DNA of 47,612 bases from Atkinsonella hypoxylon (taxonomy: Eukaryota > Ascomycota > Sordariomycetes > Hypocreales > Clavicipitaceae). How positions within the stretch are numbered: position 1 is the first letter of the stretch; each line of letters opens with the position of its first letter. The notes under the pieces are model-generated. The model searched no databases, was not told the DNA's origin, and worked only from the letters and a program-made list of their open reading frames with translations. The DNA is taken from the NCBI GenBank assembly GCA_000729835.1, contig JFHB01000230.1, forward strand, positions 1 to 47,612, in the 5' to 3' direction. The position numbers and the translations under genes are program-made. Below are positions 30,180-42,972 of the stretch, in pieces.

Positions 30180-32300
30180 TCGTTTAGTTCCGTCCTACCT
30201 GCATCAACACGTCTTATTCAACACTGATTATCCCCGATCTGGAAGTTGTGCAGCACGCTTGAGGAAGAGAGAAGATTTTTTAAAAAAAAAAGTTACTGGC
30301 AGAGAGATAGGGCAGCCTCTAGTCGACATGCTTTGTAAAACTAAAAGGTTAGACTACAAGGTTAGGAAGCATCAAGGCAAAAGGCGCGGTTGAACAGCAG
30401 TTCGGAAATGTCGCAAACCTTCTCCCATCTAAGACAATTGCAAGTCTCAAATACTGCATGATCAAGAAATCTAACGCAAGCTCTTCGTTACACGGTTGGG
30501 GCAATGACGTTTAGGTAGCATATAATGACGAGAAAGAAGAAGACTGGCCATGTTGAGGCGCACTATAGAGCCCAAGATGGAGGAGAAGCACCAAGGAAAG
30601 GAAAATGACAACAAGAGAAACACGCAAGGTGTAAGGGAGACCCTGGCTCACGCGACAATGCCACAAGAGGCTTGGGAACCAAAACACTCGAGTTCTCTTT
30701 CGGGCCACGCCTCGCATGCAGTTCGGGAGGATTGCATCTAGTGTACGGGACAACGGACGTACCCGTCTTGATCCGCCTCCGTCCGGGAAGGGCCACATAC
30801 ATACCTACATACAGACCACAGGCTGCACCATGCCCAGTTTTTAAAACATCTTGGGAGAGCACCCTGCGGGTACGGCCCTAGCTAACCAGCCTTTTTCTCT
30901 TGGGAAACGGTGGGAAGAACCTACACTCTTCCTCCCTCCCCTAAAAAGGGTATTGTGATACGCCTACACCCAGTTGGCGCCACGAGAGCCCTGTCCGCAA
31001 GAGTGACAAGGGAAACACATACATATCCCACGTACGTTCAAGCCCAGTCTGCCAAACGGAGCAATCCATTGCCCGTGCTACTCCAGGGCACTCACCTCAG
31101 ACTGGGGAAAGACGTTGGAAAAACAACAACAAGCTAGATCCAGGCCAGGCAAGCCACCTGCTCTTGGCCGGGCTTTGCACCCAGAGCACATCATGGCCAC
31201 TTGCAACTTACGCCGCAGCCATGTCTCTGTGCGGACAGCGGAACGCGCCAGCGTGCGGTGCCCGTGGTCCGTGAGACCCTTGAATTCCTGTAGCCTGCAT
31301 TAGCACCTCGCTCGACCGTTCTGGGTACGCAATGGCCGTTGAGGAGAAAGGGGGGGAGGGCGAGGGGAGTTGATTGAGGTCCCGGAAATGATAATACCAG
31401 ATTTCTCCCCTGGCGGGCATACATTCTTGGCTGTCCCCCCCTTCCCTCCCCCCGTTTTCCAGCAAGTGCCAGAAGCACGCACGTTCTAATCTCCAAGTTG
31501 CAAACCTCAATTGTTTGCATGATTCTTCTTCTATTCTGATCATACGCATCTATTTCTGAGTCCCGGTCTCCACAGCCAATTGAGAAGGCGGAACTCCATC
31601 TCCGGTGTGGTGGTTGGACCAATTTGATTCTCCAAGATTTGCCATCATTTCGAGAGATATCCCCTTGCTCAGGAACGTTCTTCTCTTCTCTCTTCGTCCC
31701 ATTCTGTTCTGCCCTTTTATGAATGCAAGATGATCCCTTGGCATTTGTTCAGGGTTTCAGTCAATTGTCAACGCTAGCTATCTGACCATGACCTGCTTTA
31801 TTGGGGGCGCGCGCCTATATCCGGGGCCTTTCCCACTGCTGCGGGAGCCGGGCCTTCCCATTCACGTGAGATGATGAATGCGGGAGGATCGTGAGTGATA
31901 AGCGTTCATGAGTAATGTGTTCCAGTCACGGTACAGCATGCAAGGATCGGAAGCTTATCGTCTTGGCTTGGGGAAGTCACGACCACTCCATGTGGGGATC
32001 GTCTACCGTGTCTATTTTGAGTACTTCTCGTCAGAGCCGGTAGGCGAGGAATTATTGGGGAAAAAGGTGGCCATATCCCTCGTTTGGTTTCGTCTTTTCC
32101 CAAGGCACCGGCATTCGACCGTGGCCCGGGTGTGGCCACGGTGCAAGTACAAGCTGCATATACCGTTTCCCCCCTTCCTTTCCCCTCCCAGTATGCCCTT
32201 TCGTCTCAATCGCCGTCGCCATTATCAAAGGGTCGCTCGCTCGGTGGCGCGATGAAGTGAGTGCCGACGAAGCCAACATGCCACGCCTCTGGTCTGGGGC

Positions 32301-32301
32301 A

Positions 32302-32339
<38 letters not shown>

Positions 32340-32345
32340 CCGTGC
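32301..32345. repeat. (GCTCGT)n hexanucleotide repeat
   Basis: About six near-perfect units, decaying into GCCCGT and CCATGT at the right end. Translated frames across it give Ala-Arg or Val-Leu runs and are not taken as coding. Confidence 0.85.
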
Positions 32346-33297
32346 CCATGTCCATGCCAAATGTCGTGTCATCTCTTGTCAACGGTCGCTGCTGCACGAC
32401 GCGGTGCCCGGTACATGTCTTTACGTCAATATGGGGACATTTCACACCAGATTGTTGTCTTTTGTTTCCCCAGGCCCAACCATCAAGTACATTGCGGGTG
32501 TCAATTTTCAAACTCCTCATGGTATTGAATACCTCACAGCTTGGTCTATCTAGTCTTGTTCCTTGCCCATTTTTTGAAAATGTATAACATGGCTTTTTGC
32601 CGTTGCCAGCTGAGTCTTAACGTGTTGACGGAAGGGTTAAAAATAAAAAACAACAAAAGAAAGGAAAAGAAAAGAGGAACATGGAGAAACACACACTATT
32701 GCCGATGGAAGCCGTTGAAACCTGTTTCACCCCCCCCCCCCCTTTGACAAGATATGACGTCAGAATGCAAGCGACACAATGGAAATCATCAAAAAAAAAA
32801 AAAGCAAAACTAGTTAAAAAAGAGAATGAGTCCCAGAGAGTAATGAAACTACTACAATATACCCGCGTATGACTTCATGAAAAGGTCAGCCAGTCAAGTC
32901 TGTGGCCCTTTGAAATTGGGTATCACAACAGCCATAACTTCATAACCTAGATTGTCAGTTCAGCAGGGGAGGGGGGGGTCAAAAAGCCATTCCTCGCTCG
33001 CACCGGGCTCAGTTCCGAAGCAAAAGACTTTCAAATGAAATCATCCAGGTTTTCCTCGGGCTCCATTCCTCTTAACTTCATGTAAATCATTTCTTTGTCC
33101 TTGCTCGCTCTTCACATCGTGTCTTCGGTGGTCCAGCAGGGGCTCTCGAGCCTCGACTCCACCGCTCCGAACAGTCGGGTTTCTGGGATCCGTCTCGAGC
33201 CTTCTCATCGACTTGGATGTCCCATAAACGGTTGAGAGGGGGAAGGGGGGAGGGGGGGGGGTCGAAGTTGACCACTCCGGCCACAAGGAACTGCGAC

Positions 33298-33300
<3 letters not shown>

Positions 33301-33330
<30 letters not shown>
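33301..33330. repeat. (GA)n dinucleotide repeat
   Basis: About 14 GA units. Similar GA/CT arrays occur in the Nudix intron (11727-11744) and before nej1 (26501-26522). Confidence 0.85.
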
Positions 33331-33333
<3 letters not shown>

Positions 33334-34072
33334 GGAAAGGGGAAAAGAAAAAGGCAAAAAGGAAAAAAGTTACAGGTCGCAATTTCGATCGTCCACATGT
33401 GAGGTAGACCCAGATCACTGGGAACCTGGTCAACCGTATCGTGGCCAACCAGACGTGCATCTGCCATGGTACAGACACGCCCATTCTCTCTCTGCTCATG
33501 TGCTACAGACCCAAGTACGGAGTGCATGCAAAGGCTCGCTCCAATTCGCTCTTCTGCCTGATGGTGGCTGAAGCTCCGTCTCCCAGCTGGTCCTCTCAAG
33601 CGCTGCCAAAACTGCGGGATGAGCTCGTCGCGCTTGTTGATGGGGGTCAAGCTCCCCTGCCTGATGTCTCAAGACTGGGCACCTTCAACGGGCGTGTCAC
33701 AGTTGCGGCAATCATTTGTTGTTTTCTTTTTTCGTTTTTTTTTTTTTTTTGTTTTTTTTGTGCCTTGGCAACATTCGGAGGCCAATCCCCCTCCCCCCTT
33801 TAACCCTTTTTCCCTTTTCCTACCGTTCGCCGCATCCTTCAAGGATTCCCCCCTCCATGAATAGGACATACCAGCTTGGCCAACGTGACACCTCAATCAA
33901 ATTAGACTTTCGTAGCCTCGTGGCAAATGAGTAAATCAGACCATATCGACCGAGACGATAGGTCCCTTATCAAGCCCCCTCCTTGCCCTTCAATCATCAA
34001 GAGAGAAGGGCAAAAAGAAAGCCACAATCCGTTGGGATGGTTATCATGGCCATGACCAAGAGCTATGTCCAA

Positions 34073-35998
34073 CTACAGGTACTGACCATCATGCCACCAT
34101 GCATGTGCGCTAGTACCTGGATTGTCAAGCGACAGCGACATTGACGATGAAGTCAAAGGAGACGTACAGACCACGGCATCTCGGTATTCGACACAGGGAC
34201 TTTGTCCTGATTCGTGGCCAAGTTTCATATCTATTGGCGCCATTTCGTTGTATGTGCTGTTGGACACCACTTGTGGGAAGTTAGACGCTGAGAGCTCCAA
34301 GATCCTCGAGTCCGACGCTGTTTCGCTCCCACAGTGGCCTGCCCACCCTTCTTGATAAAGTTGCTGTAGTGTGATATACTGTATTGTATCGAGGCTGCTG
34401 CCAGAGTAGCCATAGCCGTACAAGTCCGTTGATGCTGAGAGGAATGGAGATGCTCGTCTACTATTCCCCAATTGGTGAGAAGTCTCTTCCATTGACACCA
34501 TATGACGATAGTTTCGCTTCCTTTGTCGAGATGCCCTCGTGGCACATCCCCCTTTACGCCCGGATAATGCTCTCTTAGCAGAATGCTCCGGGGCCCAAGG
34601 GTTCGTGGCAGCTGCTATAGCGGCTCGTTCAGATGCAGCACGTTTGGTGAAGTTGATTTTCCGATATCTCGTCGTGCTCTGCACGCCGTTGCAAATGGCC
34701 CAATCCTCCAAGACCCACTCATTCACCCGTTTGGAATCTTCGGAGCTGTCTGTATCTTTGGAAGCCTTGCATTGACTCTTCTCTTTCTTCCTGAATGCCT
34801 GTACCAGGGGAGGACAGAGGTCAGCGGCAAGTACTAGTAAGAAGGAAGGGGCCTGGGACTCCCTGCTTGTAACTCAACTTACCGCATTCATGCTCAGATT
34901 GTGACGAATACCGTTTTGCCAGCCTTCCGTCTCTGCCTTTCTGGTATTGTCTTTGAACCATTGATATAGTTCTTTGAGCGTCATGGAATAGTCTGAGCGG
35001 CTCATGAATGCTTTGTATATCAATTTTGCGTACGGTTCGTCCGCCTTATCGCCATCTGTAGGGCCACTTGGATCGGCCTTCGTTTCCGAAGGAGGAGAGG
35101 CGGATAAAGATGTCGTTGCGGATTTAGATAAAGACGGCGGGACCGATCGCGCTTCCACAAACTGGGTTGCTAGCACGTCTTTGGGAGTATCCACCGATAA
35201 TGGAGAGTCCGCCACAGATTCTGACCAAGGTGTAGGGCTTGCTTCGATTCTGCCCATTGGTGACGTAAAATCCATCCCCCATAAATATCCAGAAATACTC
35301 CCCGTGTCCCCCTGGAAGGGTGGGAAGCATCCGTCGGCGCCATCCAGGCTCAAGCCACCCGACGAAGTCGGAGTGCAAGCATGCGACAGAGGTTGGCAGA
35401 TGGATGGTTTGTCGGTATAATATCCTGCAGCAATTGAATAGCAATCAACTCCTGGGGGGAACCAGGCATTTGGGGATGCTGGCGTATAAGTGTAGTCCGT
35501 TATCAGACCATCCCACCCGCTGGGGGAGTCTTGGAGGCAGTAGTTGAGATCAAGATCACCAGAAACCAGAGGAGGGGATGGCCATACGTCCCCGCTACTA
35601 TTGCTTGAGTGGCTTGAAAGTGTCATCACGCCGTGTTCACCGCAAGATGGTGTTGAGGAAGCTGGAACAAGACCGAGAGGCAATGGCCAGTCAAGGGAAT
35701 GTGGATGACGGCAAGACTCAGGTTCATATGGGAGTCCCTGGAAGACAAAAACCGGCTTGTAAGCACCTTGTGCACTAGCAAACTCCGACTTTGTGCTTGA
35801 CTGTTTCCGTTGTCCACCCTCTTGAGAGGAATTCGTGTAGCTCACGGGATGCATTTCGTCAGAGGTATGTGGGCCCATTAACTGCTCTGAAGTGGGAAGT
35901 ACTCTGTACGCTGAAGCCTTCCTCGTTGTTGCTGTGCTGGTGTAATCGGAGGAGGAAGAGAAAGTGAAGGTAGGTATTCTCAATTGTGTCCGCTTCAC
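34073..35998 (-). CDS. Forkhead-domain transcription factor
   Basis: Exons 35998-34883 and 34798-34073 (85-bp intron, GTAAGT...CAG, phase 0) give 613 aa. The forkhead winged-helix domain begins at about residue 320 (DEPYAKLIYKAFMSR), continues with MTLKELYQWF, and has the DNA-recognition helix GWQNGIRHNLSMNA split from AFRKKEKS by the intron. Just downstream NEWVLEDWA and STTRYRK follow, as in fungal forkhead proteins of the FOXJ/FhpA-like type. The long Ser/Pro-rich N-terminal half is probably an activation or regulatory region. The factor acts in the nucleus; a role in development is suggested only by relatives. The start is uncertain: 35998 is the first in-frame ATG, and MGPHTSDEMHP further in is an alternative. 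Confidence 0.85.
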
Positions 35999-37997
35999 TG
36001 ACCCAGCCTATTCCAAACGGAGTCGCAGGGCCTTTTTTTTTTTTTTTGTCTGGCCCAGCCGTAACGACAAATCGGATCGCTGAGAATATGTTTAAGGTAG
36101 TCACCTGTGTGGAACAACACACAAGAAGCTGAATCGAGATGTGAGGAAACCGACCTGGCGTGGAATCAAAGGTTATGACAGTTGAGAACAAGGGCGCTGT
36201 AGGAACGAACAGGATTCGAGCATTCGTGAACACAACAAAGCTCTCCGTTCTGTCTGAGGAGGAATAGGGATCATAAGGAGCCTTCTTCACAGAGGATAGG
36301 AAGTAGCATTATATCAAGCTATTTGAAGCCCTATACCAAGTCAGACAGACAAGTGTTAGAGTGCATGGCACTGACCTGAACTCCAACCTGGCTTGTTGTG
36401 ATAACCACCACCCAGGGTGTATCCAAAATGGATCGGGCAAAGCCTGTGAGGTACAAGGTGCTAGTTTACTGTGAGCGAGGATGTGAAACTGAAAGAGGCC
36501 ACACTCTATGCCACCATGTATCGTAGCCCGCACACACGTGGATCTCTGCCCGTGTCCGCGTCCCGACACAATTGAGTGACAAGCTTCCACCGACACCTGT
36601 AGGCCATGGCACAGACGCCGTAGACTGGCCGGCGGACGCCCTTTCTTCTTACTAGATGTCAATTGAAAAGGTTCAGGGGCGTGCCTCTCTGCTCATGAGC
36701 GTTGGACCGGGGTGTGTAACGGGCGTGGACATTAACACTTTGGACGGGATGACAAGGGGACGGACTTTGTGTTACGATGTTCATGGATTGCCCAGGCTCA
36801 ACCAAAAATTGTATTGTTCCACAAGGAAGAGCAGGCCTTTTTTTTTTTTTTTTTTTTTTTTCCCATGTCTGTCATGTCATTCATGTCCCAAATCGGCTGT
36901 GCTGTTCTGTTCAAAGCGTACTGCATACGCCATATCCAACTCTATAAGAGTTCGAACCATGAGCATATGCCAAGATGATCAAATCTTCCACTGGAGCTGG
37001 CCGGCCAAGAGATTAGATGGCCTAGCTCGCTGTGTTGATCTTGCTCCTATGAAGCTGAGGCTCACTCACACCGGCGTGACCTCAAAAGCCAGTAATATCA
37101 AATATCCACAAATCTAGGCATGACAATTCAAAGCAAATGAGGCAAGATTCTAGAAATGGGGAACACGCTTCGCTTCCTCCCGGGAAGCTGCGAAAAGTCA
37201 GCTGCCCCCTGGGAGAAAGACATGAAGAACCTATATCGTGGCACTCGAACTGCCGGGCCGGGGTACTGACGGAGTTTCTCAGCCTCGCCGTCGACAACTT
37301 TACGCTGGTCGGATAAACCCGTCTGTTTGTGCCGGCGAGCTGGATACTAGCTGCACAAGGAGTAATGTTTTGGACGAATAACGGCAACGCCTTTGTTGCC
37401 ACTTTGCCATCAGTAAAGGTAGCTGCGCATCTCCTGCGGATCCAAGGCCATAAAATCCAGTTTGATAGAAGCGTGTGTGATTTCTCGCTCAGATCGTGCA
37501 AGGGCTTACTTGCTTAGCTTGCAAGCAAGGGGCTGACTGCGGGCATGAAAATCTCCGCCCAAGATCGTCGCAGATGAGCCATTCAATTAGCCCACTTCAA
37601 CACCTGTCTTTGACACATAGCTACTGGCAATAAATGCGCGAGTGGATAATAGGGGTGCAAATGAGGCGCAAAATCGCAGCTGCCAGGGTCGGCGTGAAGC
37701 ATGGCAACATGTAGCAAATAACCGGCACGGCCGTCTGGAACGCCTTCAGAAACATCCTTCTTCCTATCCATGTACCTGCGGGCGCGGTACGGGCCATCTT
37801 ACTCGACTATCTCCACGACACCATCTCACTCTTCCGTACACCGTTCGAACCTGCCAGGAACGCCGCCTTCCTCCCCTGGTCAGTTCCGTATCCAGCCGAC
37901 GCATGCTCTGAACGAGCCAGGACGCCAGTTTCAGACACAAAAATTGTGGAGGCCACAAATTAGGCAAACAAGCAGAATATCATCTTCATGACTGTCC
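35999..37997. other. 2-kb interval upstream of the forkhead gene
   Basis: It lies between the forkhead start and the 3' end of cactin, both on the minus strand. No convincing coding region was found. T tracts are at about 36032-36047 and 36838-36860. A long upstream region is common for fungal developmental regulators and may contain a 5' leader and introns. Confidence 0.5.
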
Positions 37998-39553
37998 TTA
38001 TTTGCGGTAGAAGATCTGCGAAATTTGTGTTAGTGTTGTTGTCTCCTTCAAATTCGGGTGCTCGTTTCGCCAGGACATACATACCTTTTTGAATTGGAAA
38101 TGGAGCTGTAATATACCCTGTAAGAAAAAAAAAAAAAAAAATTCCGAAGAACCCCCTGTCAGCCAAATGGTGTCTAGAAAAGAAGGTGACGCAGTTTGCC
38201 ACTGTGATGGTGTCGTACCTTTTCAAAAGAACTTTTGAACCCACGCTCTTTCTTTGCGCTGTAGTCCCATTCTCGGTCCACGATTCGGAAGGCAATGTCT
38301 TCGTATGGTGGCCCCGCGATGAACCGAATGAGACAGGTATCTTCTTCGCCGGCTGCTGCGAAAGACTCTCCCCGCCTTCTCCCATGCTCACGTATAATCT
38401 TGAATGTCGGCGCTTTCGTCTTGTCGATGAGATCGGGATAAAATATGTTGAATTTATATCCTTGAACGACTTTTGGGGGAGGATTGTCATGATCGTAGTG
38501 AGTTTGGTTATATTTATTCCATTCGTATCCCATCTGCACCCTATTAAAGTATCGAGGTTTTCGCGCCCTGTACCGGTTTGCCCATTGATGCTTCGAACCT
38601 GAGGGCACTTCTTCTTCTGCTGTAAATATTTCCTCATTCTCTGAAACCCCTCTTGCAGCTTCACGGTCGTAAAGAGCATTCGTAACATTCGAAGAGTCGC
38701 CGCTTCTATCCTCTGAGCACGATACTGCTGAAATAGCTGCAGCATCGCGACTGACCATTGATATGGAACTCTGGTTTGACATTGAGGTTGGTTTCCGAGC
38801 GTTCAGCATCTCCTCGCGCTTCGTCTGTATTTCGTCTTGTATCCGCGCGAGAACCGCCTTAGACTTCCAGACCAAGAGGTGACGTAATAGCTGCTCCCAG
38901 TAATCCGTATCGATGTTTTCGTCCGACCGCAACTTGGTTCTGATCTGCCTTTCCAACGCTTCCAGTTGGTCATACGACTTGGGGCTAAGAATTTTGTCAA
39001 TGTCCTCCACAACACTGCTCACCACCCGGCCCTCCCGCATGTCTGCTTCCATTCTTGACTGAAGATCGACACAAAGGGTACGTAAAGCCTCCCAGTACCG
39101 TCTATTTCGCCTTTCCGTTTCGAGGACATGGTACGATGTAATGTCTGATTCGAGTTCCTTCAGCTCAGATAGATTGAGACCGTTTACAATATCAGTTGAT
39201 GAAACTAGCTCAATATCAAGATCGGCGTCGTCATCATCGAAGAGATCTCGCTCTGAGTCAATGTAGCGCAAGTTAAATGCCAGGCGATCGATGGGCTTGG
39301 CGCGTCCCTCCCGGACTCGGATATCTGCCTTCTTCTTGGACTGCTTCAAAACAAATTTGTCCTCATCTGCCACAAATTTTCGTGACTGCTCTTCTTCGGT
39401 GAGATACGTAGCTGCAAACTTCTGCGCAGCCTTTGAGGGCCCTGGCCGCGATGGCTTTGAAACCCTCTTGTTCGAGTCAACCTTGGTCGAGGTAGGGTCT
39501 CTGTGATGAGGAGACCTGCGGCCATCGATCATCGCCCGCCGATCCGAGTTCAT
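37998..39553 (-). CDS. Cactin, spliceosome-associated protein
   Basis: Exons 39553-38219, 38117-38085 and 38015-37998 give 461 aa, and both introns keep frame exactly. Cactin is a nuclear spliceosome component required for accurate splicing in fission yeast and humans. The mid region is seen at FVLKQSKKKADIRVREGRAK (about residues 66-85). The near-invariant C-terminal domain includes YKFNIFYPDLIDKTKAPTFK, FAAAGEEDTCLIRFIAGPPY and IAFRIVDREWDYS. The last two exons encode only 11 and 5 residues (GILQLHFQFKK and IFYRK) and complete the conserved C-terminus FQFKKIFYRK. Intron 1 is 101 bp with a long T tract before TTACAG; intron 2 is 69 bp. Confidence 0.93.
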
Positions 39554-39984
39554 TTTAATGACATGTGACAGCGGATCTTCTTTCGAGTTCAGGACACGAT
39601 GGGTTGTGCGTATGGACTGTGGTAGTATAACGGGACAAGGAGAGACAAGGTCTAACTAGTGCTTTGTCTGCACAGGCAGCGTTGACGTAGAAAAAAAGGT
39701 GGGGCCGGCAATTGTTCTGCTTCGAACAACATACATGCATGACCAAGTAAACGGAAGAATGGAATTTAGAAGCAGCGTGCAAGGAGTTAATATGTATTGA
39801 CATCAGCCGAGCCAAGGGCAACAGTAGATTTACACGTGATTCGTGAAAAATTCCATGATTGAGCGGCAAAAAGCTTTGCACGCTTCCAGTCCAGAAGCCG
39901 ACTTCAGAGAGGAACGCCAAAACAGCTTAAACCCTCCTGCACCGCCCATTGACAACAATAAAGATGACGACATGCACTTCAGTA
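39554..39984. other. Short intergenic region upstream of cactin
   Basis: 431 bp between the start of cactin and the stop of the Zn2Cys6 gene, both on the minus strand. It should contain the cactin promoter. No specific site is called. Confidence 0.5.
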
Positions 39985-42972
39985 TTAATACCAACCTTTG
40001 AGATTCTGCGAGCTACCTATTTCCAGGCCCTTCATACTTTGGCTCCAGTCTTGCCAGTTGAAATCATCACCCAGCATATCTGCATCATCAATAGGTCCAG
40101 AACCCATGGATGTGAACGGATTAGGCCACAGACAAGGAGGTAAATGGCCATCTTTAGGCACCGGGGTATGCATTGTGAATGATTGATTGCTTAAGTCATC
40201 GTGATTGTTGATTTGGTTCGCGCAAGCCACCTGATGAGAAGCAACGAGTGAAGTGTCAATGACGGTCTCGTCATTCAGACATTCAAGATTCCAGAGCTCA
40301 GTTATGATGGAATGCGATTGGGACATGATCCCGTCCATATATTCCATGGCAGCAAGGGACAAATCCACCTGGGCGGGAAGGTTTCCGTTTGTAGACTGCG
40401 TTATTTCGTTTCCATTCTCAGTTTGACTTACCACAGTCTTCTCCTGGGAATTGGTAGAATTGCGGATATCGACTAGCACTGAAGCGGCCCCCTGTGGACG
40501 CATAAGAGACCACCATTTGTCTCTGATCAACTCCGTCCTATCCTCGCCACCTGGAACGGGACCAAAGCGTGCTTGTACCGGGTTCATGCGCTCCGCGAAA
40601 ACTAGGCGGCGAGCCTCATCTTGGTTTGACCTCAGCTTCATAATTTCTGCTTCGCGGTGCTTACGAGCTTTGGCGAAAAGCATTCGCAGAGGCAAGAGGA
40701 CAGCAGAGTGATCAGCTCTCTTGGCAAGCTCAAGGGGATCAATATCGCAGCTAGTCACAGCGTCCCATCCACGCTCAACCAGAGGTGTCCACGATCGTCG
40801 ACAAGTCTCGATCAGCACGTAGGCAATCGCATGCCAATTCGTGTATGTTTTGAATATCCAACGGTACTGCTTGCATCGGAGGTTAGTGTTGAGTATGTGG
40901 ATGTACTCAATCATTTCGATAGCAGCAACATAAGTGTGCTGTCTGACCTCTTCTGAAAGTTCTACTTCTGAGCCTGGGAAGAGCATCGGATAATAAATAA
41001 TCAAACACATTTTAGCCACGATAACTCGCGCAATTATGGCTGCCACCCAGTACAAAGGATCTGTCTCGTCAAAGACGTGCTGCAAAAACTTATCTTCCAT
41101 ACGTTGATACACATCAGCGAGCATGCGCTCCCTTTCTGCTATGCTGGATTGGTCTTCTGAGGGACACAGAGAAGACATGGCAGATCCAGCCGCAATAAGC
41201 TTTCTGTAAAGCGCGAAGATCTCACATCGGACGATAGTCACCGCGCAGTCGGATCTGCCCTCGCGTGGAACAGGAGCCTCCGCGCTATCAGGTTCGATGT
41301 CTGAATCATTGATGTTACTCGGTTTTAGCGTATCGTAAGAATGCTCGCTGATGTTCATGTCGGTTCCTAGCTCGTCGGCAGAACGCAAATCTAGAACCAG
41401 AATTGCCCACCATATCCGTCGTCGCATTTCTGTCTCAAATGGTGACAACTTCAGGTGACTGCCATCTCGATGAAGCCCCATGCCCTGCGCAATACGAATA
41501 AGTAGCCCCGTCAAAGCCCAACAAAATCGGCTATCATCGTGGCGTCTGACTACAACAAGAAAGATTGTGAATGCCTGGAGCACTGCGAGGTCCGAAGAAT
41601 CGAGGAATTTCGCCTTTGCCAGAGCTTGTTCTAAAGCAAACCGATATTGAGCTAGCAAATCGTCTTTATTTGTCCCAAAATTGGTGTGTAACTAGAGGTT
41701 TGACTACGTTAGAGGGCATGTTTTCATGTGCTCGGGGTGAAGGCGGCCGTGTCGGAGTCAACACTTACTTCATCCGGTTCAAGAGACGTAATTGCCGCAA
41801 AGTAGATTGCAAATATAAGCGCCTTGTTTCCCGGACCAAGTCCAGCACAGTTTCTCTTTGCTTCACGCAGTATCCGGTCAACGGTGGGTATATGGATGAG
41901 CTTTATGAGAGGATCGACATTCTGCTGATAAACAGACCACAGAAAAGTGGCTTGGGCTGGGAGCGGATGCAACTTTTGAAGATCTACATCAACAGATCGA
42001 TATCCCAAGAGAAAAGCATGATGATCGCTCATGCTGCTCAATGCTGTGGTGGCAGAGCCTGTGGGTGTCCCGCCAAAATCTGAATCATCATCCTCGTCAG
42101 TCAGTCGTCGGCTTTCGTCCTGTATCGCATCAAGCTAGTGGTACTCATGTCAATGTTATTGAGACCACCCTCAGGTCCCGAATTCTGGCGGGAACCACCA
42201 CGCCACGTACCTCGTCATTTAGCTTAGACCAGAATCCACTGCTCACGTAACGAGATGTCCCTCGCCCTTCGTCGGAAACCATGCGGCCGAAATTCGGTTG
42301 CGCCTTCTTCAAGCTCATGCTTTCACTGCTATAGTCTGCAGATGATTCTGGTCCTTTGGGACTGGCATTTTGTCCTGCAAGCTGACCAAGGCTGCCAGGT
42401 ATCTGTCGCTGACACAGACTCTCGATTCCCGACTTCGGATCAGGCGAGCCAGCTGATAAAGACAATCTTGCACCAGCCCCGGCAGGCTCATCAACCTGAC
42501 CGCTGAGCTCTTCCACAATGCCTTCCAGCTTTTTGAGACGTTTGATCAGCTCTGCCTCTTTATGACTGGACGTTTTGGGTGGCGCATTTGGATCCTTTGG
42601 TCGAGGCTGACGGGGTGCACGACCCGGCGCGGGGAAGACACATGAAATCTTTGCACGACGGCAATTTGAGCATGGCATTTGCTTGTCGCAGCGAACCTTG
42701 CGACGACGACAGGTCACACAGGATCTTGGGTTCAAGGCAGGAGATCCTGAGCCGCTTGGGCTAAGAATCGGGCTGGCGTAGGCATCAGGGCCAGTGGTGG
42801 GATACACAGTGACGCTGCCAGATGATGATGAGTCGTGTAATGGGACCGTGGCTAACGTGTCATGGTGTTGCGTGGGCGATGATGACGACGGTATGCTGGC
42901 GTTGGCGTTGTCGACGCCGTTCTGCCGCGAGCGAGTGGTACTGACGTCAAAGCCGTTTGTCATGGTTGTCAT
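39985..42972 (-). CDS. Zn2Cys6 transcription factor with fungal-specific middle domain
   Basis: Exons 42972-42211, 42134-41769 and 41691-39985 give 944 aa; the introns (76 and 77 bp) are both phase 0. The zinc cluster is C85-x2-C-x6-C-x5-C-x2-C-x6-C111 (CVTCRRRKVRC, then DKQMPCSNCRRAKISC). A short coiled coil follows (AELIKRLKKLEGIVEEL). After intron 2, RFALEQALAKA, GLLIRIAQGMGLHRDGS and EMRRRIWWAILVLDLRS mark the Fungal_trans regulatory domain. It is a nuclear DNA-binding regulator; its target pathway cannot be inferred. The start at 42972 (MTTMTNGF) is chosen because the frame, although open further upstream, reads there as a non-typical hydrophobic stretch. For intron 1, acceptor CTAG at 42135 was preferred to CAG at about 42120 because it retains LDAIQ; both keep frame. 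Confidence 0.87.

Larger units (their letters stand above)
28178..34072. other. 5.9-kb interval between convergent genes, no supported protein gene
   Basis: The interval lies downstream of both nej1 and the forkhead gene. All frames are short and lack recognisable domains or splice-linked homology. It contains GGAAGCC-type tandem repeats (29093-29144), a CGG run (29262-29289), GTTCA repeats (30153-30179), a GCTCGT hexamer array (about 32301-32345), a C run (~32729-32743), a G run (~33247-33260), a (GA)n array (33301-33330) and a long T tract (~33729-33760). Base composition is normal for genes and not RIP-like. It could hold long 3' UTRs, an unrecognised spliced gene or a non-coding RNA. Confidence 0.55.

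Noticed and set aside
30511..31622. Overlapping short frames on both strands near 30.5-31.6 kb
   Set aside because: None has a recognisable domain, they overlap each other on opposite strands, and composition rather than homology explains their length.
32206..32587. Frames with Arg-Ala or Val-Leu repeats
   Set aside because: They are translations of the GCTCGT microsatellite, open only because the repeat lacks stops.
33303..33402. Arg-Glu repeat peptide
   Set aside because: It is a translation of the (GA)n array, not a gene.
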